DNA of 64,000 nucleotides from Microbotryomycetes sp. JL201 (lineage: Eukaryota > Basidiomycota > Microbotryomycetes). How positions within the stretch are numbered: position 1 is the first letter of the stretch; each line of letters opens with the position of its first letter. This document shows positions 60,014 to 64,000 of this stretch, piece after piece. Below the pieces are notes generated by a model that was given only the letters and a program-made list of their open reading frames with translations, had not been told where the DNA came from and did not search any database. Where the stretch lies: contig JAQYUZ010000004.1 of NCBI GenBank assembly GCA_033819885.1, positions 512,928 through 576,927 on the forward strand, read 5' to 3'. Both the position numbers and the translations under genes were made by a program.

Positions 60014-62024
60014 CTACTGCTGCTGACTCTCCGATTGCACAGGTTTGCCGATGCCCTTTTCCTTCGGGATATGTGTGAAGGCGCCATCTTGGAACCACCG
60101 TGCATTGGCATCTGCGACCTTGTTTCGAAGCTTGCTAGGATCGACGAGCTCGAGACCTGCGCAAACGTTTCCTCACAAATCTCAATAATCGTGCCTCAGC
60201 AGCCTGTGACAAAAACCAACCTTGAACTGGCGTGAAGGCCAGCGAAGTGGCCAGGCCAGAAGTAGCAGCCGTCGTGCTCTTGATTGAGGCGAGCCTTCCT
60301 TTGGCCATCTTTGAGAGTTTCGCTGGAGAGGTCAAGTCAATATCAGTTCACTATGCTATACCTTGTTCGCAGGCCAATCAAACCCACCTTTGCTCTTTGC
60401 TTCGCCTGTTTCTGCGCGCACGCGCCCGCTCGAGCTGCCAATCATGCCCAGACCTCGCGTCTCGTCAAGTGCTCCCACCTCTTCTTCCGCTTCGCCGAAT
60501 GCCATGCGGTTTTGCTGCTTGCGAAGCTCGGTCATCGCATATGCTTCCTTTGCTTTCCGGGCCCTGTTGTACGACTCAGCCAGCTTTTCCTTAGTTTGTG
60601 TCTCATAGGACAGACCTTTTTCCGCCTCTGTGTGCTTTCTTCTTCTCATCTGGGCGTGGAAGAGCCTTCGTAACCTTTTTTGGAGCCGGCCGTGCCAAGC
60701 GCTCGAATTCTCGCTCGAGCTTTTCCACCATTTCTTCGCCAAATGAGCCATCAGAACATGAGCCTGCAGCATCCACCCGAGCGGCTAGTGCCACCTTGGC
60801 ACCAACTTTTCTTTGCGCCTTCATGCGATCCTCCTTCCGAGTGGATTGCACTAGCGGGCAATGGTAAATGAAGCCAGTGTGCAGCCGGTCAACAGAGTGA
60901 GATGCCGTTGAGAAGCCAGTGCTGGCCCTTTTGCTTGCTCCGAGCAGCTGATCGATGGTGCAATTAGCAGAGCTGCAAGCGGCAACATCGACCTCAGCTC
61001 ACATAGACGTTTGCATGAGGGATGCGAGTGAGACCCTGTAAGCCGCCTGCGATTCCGAGTACCTTTGTCGCTGTTTGGGTACCAAGGATGGCCGATAGAT
61101 TCGGGGCAAGAAGTGAGATGCGCGATTCGACGTATTCAAGGATCTTGGGATTTGGAGTGAGCCCCGTTCGCAGCATGAAGGTGTTGCTAATGGACTGACT
61201 GTACGCTTGGCATCATCTAATTGGAACATCATGTTGCATGCGTCCACAACTGTTTTCCATTCATCTGGCTCGAGCGGTCGACCTTTAGTCGTGGCGGCGG
61301 TGACTGTAACAGCCATGACTGTGCCTGAAGTGAGTATGCCAGACAAGTCCCCGCGCAAATCGTTGCCGTTGCCGAGCGCCAGGATGACACGACAGTATTG
61401 CAAAGGACCGGAAACGAGGGAGTCGAGTTCTGGAAACCGAGTGAGATAATGGTCTCGAATGAACTGTTTGTTGTGCGAAGTCAGCTCCTTGCGAAGCCAC
61501 CCCTGCACAGACGCAGAGCTCGCCTTGTGCACAATCAACATCTCATTGTCAATCTCAACGCTGATATTGTTGGCTTGGACGATGAGCTGGTACTCGGCAT
61601 TGTCGCTTTCTGTCAGGTTCGGGTCCGGATGCTCTCTGTAGTAGGCTATACGCTACACGTCCACCGCAAATCAGTTCTTGCTGATATAACAGAATGCGAC
61701 AGGCCACAGAGAAAATATGCAACATACCTTGAGCACGTCGCGTAGCGTTGGACTGTGCGCAAGTTTGGCGACCTTGGCGACTTCCGTGACGTCGCCCAGG
61801 GCCATGTTGTTGACTGATTGAGGATCCAGTTCTGCAGCTGGCTTGACTCCCCCTTCTGGCACATGGACCTCGTTGCTTTCGCCGCCGTTGTCGCCGTCAC
61901 CGTCGAGGCCGGCGTGACCGCCCTGTAGTGCAGGGCCAGCCTCGTCATGCGCCACTTCTGAGTCACTGGCACTGCCAGCATCGCTGTCGAGGTCGTTCAT
62001 GAGCTCATCCGCCAGAGATGTCAT
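60014..62024 (-). CDS. PRP31: U4/U6 snRNP splicing factor Prp31
   Basis: Seven exons (62024-61728, 61652-61200, 61143-61003, 60947-60616, 60563-60362, 60308-60221, 60156-60014) encode 551 residues. Prp31 binds the U4 5' stem-loop with Snu13 and holds the U4/U6.U5 tri-snRNP together. It has the NOSIC region ([15 protein letters not shown]) and the Nop domain ([18 protein letters not shown] and G-I-A-G-G-L-Q-G-L). The Prp31 C-terminal domain follows, with [17 protein letters not shown] and [10 protein letters not shown]. Two introns end in AAG (at 61144 and 60309) rather than CAG or TAG; both junctions restore family sequence in frame. Confidence 0.92.
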
Positions 62025-62129
62025 GATCGCGAGAGGGCAAGTCAGTAGCAAGACTCCGTCAACTCAAACAGATACAACACGCAAATAACTACGGAGGTTA
62101 TCATAATACGCTTTTGTCGGTGATCTGGT

Positions 62130-63460
62130 TTAGCTTGGCCCACTATCACTTCGAGCAGCGAAATTTCTTCGATTCAGCAGAGCCCCTTTGACGTCAAAAC
62201 TTCAGCAAATTGCCTGAGTGAGGTCCGGTGACAGAGCACGCACCTTTGACAGAGCGGATTTCAGCCTTGAGGGAAGAGACAGCATCGACCAGCGGTTTTC
62301 GTTCATCAGAGACGGTGCTAGGCGAGCCGTACGGGCGATAGCTTGAAGTCACAGCAGCATACGTCTCCGTCTCGATATATGAGACCAATTCGCTGAGGGA
62401 TGCCACTAACCTTGTTGAGCTGTCAACAGCAGAACTTTGCCCCTCGTCCAAAATGAGGGCGCCGACTTTCTTTGGCAGAGACGTTGAAGTGTTAGTTTCT
62501 GGGAGATGCTTGATGAGGCCCATTAAAGCTTGTTGAATCGGTTTCAAAATGTGGGGTGCAGCATTTTGAAGAATGTCACCCTTGTGCTCCTCTGGAACCT
62601 GAATCGCCACTTCTCTCGCCTGGTCATGCAATTTGCCGGTCTCCAACTCCTCTGAGCTCCCCAAGCTCTGAGTGGACCCCTTTTTGTCGATTGTATCGGG
62701 AACCTTGTCTACGGCATGCGCACATATGGCGGTACAGCCAGGTGCAGCTCGCAGGGTCAAGAGCAAGTCCGTGAACCGGTAATACAGTGAGCTGTGAGTC
62801 GAAAAAAGCTGGCGCCGAGCTTGCAAGCCTCTGAGTAGCCGGGGATAGATGAACATCTGATTGATCAAGATGTTCAGCGAGGCTGCCTTCGCGCCGGAAG
62901 AGATATCGTACTTTGAATACGAAGGCGACTGCGGCGCTCAGGGTACCTCCGATTATAAACACGAAGAATGCGAGTGATCTTATGAAGCTTGGAACTGTAG
63001 AATTGGGTGCATAGGCTGGCGGCAGCGCAAGCCCGGTCGTTGACGGCGCCTGCGCGCCGGCAGAGTAGTCACGAGGCGGCAACGAGAGGGCACCGGCATT
63101 GCTCAGCCCCTTCTGCAGCTATTGGGGGGCGCATGAATCAGGGATTGCTAGTCGGATGGTACCGCGCAAGCTCACGGGGGGTGGGGCCGAATCGCTCGAT
63201 TGCTGTTGAGACTCGTTGACGGGCGGCTGCAGCGAAAGTGCTGTCATCTCTGAAGGCGTCTTCGAGGAATCCGACATCGCAGTGACGCAGAAGGCGCGCA
63301 GCTGCGTGTCAAGAGAAGACTCCGGCGACCGCTTAACTTGAGCTCCGGCAACTGCGCCAACTAGTATTTGCTGCATACGAGATTAGCAGCTTTGAGCCCA
63401 AGCATTGAGATGACGAATTAAAGAAAGCAGAACTTACGTTGCGGCTGTCCTGATATCATG
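62130..63460 (-). CDS. PEX14: Peroxisomal docking protein Pex14
   Basis: Preferred exons are 63460-63439, 63301-63163, 63101-62912, 62856-62244 and 62185-62130, giving 339 residues. Pex14 docks the Pex5 receptor at the peroxisomal membrane. The N-domain reads G-F-L-E-D-A-F-R-D-D-S-T-F-A-A-A-R then F-G-P-T-P-R-E-L, a diverged version of the F-L-x-D and K-G-L-T-x-x-E-I pattern. L-P-P-R-D-Y, a membrane helix (A-F-F-V-F-I-I-G-G-T-L-S) and F-I-Y-P-R-L-L-R-G-L-Q-A-R-R come next. The end is E-I-R-S-V-K-G-A-L-L-N-R-R-N-F, typical of fungal Pex14. The C-terminal half is secure. The N-terminal exons are uncertain because the overlapping frame (63376-63176) is also open and splices more conventionally. 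Confidence 0.78.
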
Positions 63461-63924
63461 CATGGCTTGTTCCCGCGATGCAAGCCTGTGTCCAAGTTTT
63501 GGAGCTTGTGGCAGGATGACCCTAGTTGATATGGACTGATGCAGTCAAACAGACTTCCCTTGTGATTTGCTGGCTATTCGTGCAGCTGCTGAGAAGTTGT
63601 ATCACTGCAGTGGATCTTGTAGGATGAAAAAATGAGAAATGGGGACATGAAGCTCACTCTGAATCTTTGCCACTCACTTCTACATGTACCTAGACTGATG
63701 CTTGGATGAGAGGAGGGAATGTCTGTGGACAAGGCAATAAGAAATGGACAGAATGGCGCAAACTAGTCAAGTTCCTTCTGGATGCTTTAGATATGTCAAA
63801 TACTTAGCCAATCATGCACATGAAGCAAACAGTGCACCACAGGTTGGAAAAACTGACTTGCACTCCCTATAGTCTGAGACCCCCCAAGAGTTGACGCAAC
63901 AGGTTACGCAATGTCACCATTTGT

Positions 63925-63926
<2 letters not shown>
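63461..63926. other. Upstream region of PEX14, no gene seen
   Basis: About 465 bases. It is more AT-rich than the rest of the window and has no long frame on either strand. It presumably carries the PEX14 promoter and, beyond that, the edge of the assembled sequence. Confidence 0.5.

Positions 63927-64000
<74 letters not shown>
63927..64000. repeat. Homopolymer run of 74 G
   Basis: An uninterrupted G run reaches the end of the window. Runs of this length are not found elsewhere here and are a known artefact of base calling or of assembly at read ends. A genuine G-tract is possible but less likely. It is not a telomere: fungal telomeres are short mixed repeats, typically TTAGGG-like. Confidence 0.9.

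Noticed and set aside
63927-64000. G run as a telomere
   Set aside because: Telomeric repeats are short mixed units, not a homopolymer, and the adjoining sequence contains no such units.

Overview
The window is nuclear DNA of a compact-genome fungus, almost certainly a basidiomycete. The evidence is dense protein genes on both strands with many short spliceosomal introns (mostly 50-75 nt), a CTGAC/CTAAC branch motif just before most acceptors, and unmistakably fungal proteins: Tom40, Spt8, Sch9, Pet191, Ppx1, CLASP/Stu1, Arg8 and CAP10-type glycosyltransferases. Basidiomycete flavour comes from two CAP10 proteins and a signal-less single-pass membrane protein family. A small Pucciniomycotina genome such as Mixia is my guess, not something proved here. 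I saw no tRNA, rRNA, transposon or CRISPR array. All gene models were spliced by eye; most have frame-consistent exon sums, and the uncertain ones say so.

Layout. 1-257: 5' part of an HSDL2-like dehydrogenase (-). 754-5885: three tandem genes (+) of one unrecognised paralogous family, the most unusual part of the window. 6333-9111: CAP10-like glycosyltransferase. 9339-11363: NAPE-PLD-like phospholipase D (-). 11543-15241: two triose-phosphate/nucleotide-sugar transporter paralogues. 15372-19105: CLASP (-). 19220-20975: acetylornithine aminotransferase. 21241-23946: second CAP10 protein. 24115-25708: Tom40. 26253-26737: ribosomal protein S21 (-). 27264-29614: Spt8. 29756-31073: single-pass membrane protein. 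31453-34913: Sch9-type kinase (-). 35717-37419: basic, disordered, possibly Whi5-like protein. 37553-40131: SIKE/FGFR1OP2-like protein and NAC-alpha (both -). 40379-46057: Ppx1, Pet191, Iba57 and Arp4 (all +). 46413-48387: disordered membrane protein. 48677-50202: CTP-dependent diacylglycerol kinase. 50553-53971: Rad6, an amidohydrolase and a UPF0642 nucleolar protein (all -). 54087-58586: Ebp2 and a TFIIIC WD-repeat subunit (+). 58695-63460: an unknown protein, Prp31 and Pex14 (all -). The window ends in a 74-base G run.

Functional themes are ordinary housekeeping with some local pairing. The CAP10 proteins and transporters are both expected in secretory-pathway glycosylation. UPF0642 and Ebp2, both ribosome-biogenesis proteins, are divergent across 115 bp. 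CLASP and Arg8 are divergent across 114 bp. The gene structures themselves are notable: eight probable GC-AG introns, several exons of 3-16 nt, and four AAG acceptors. The tandem paralogue trio is the best candidate for something undescribed.
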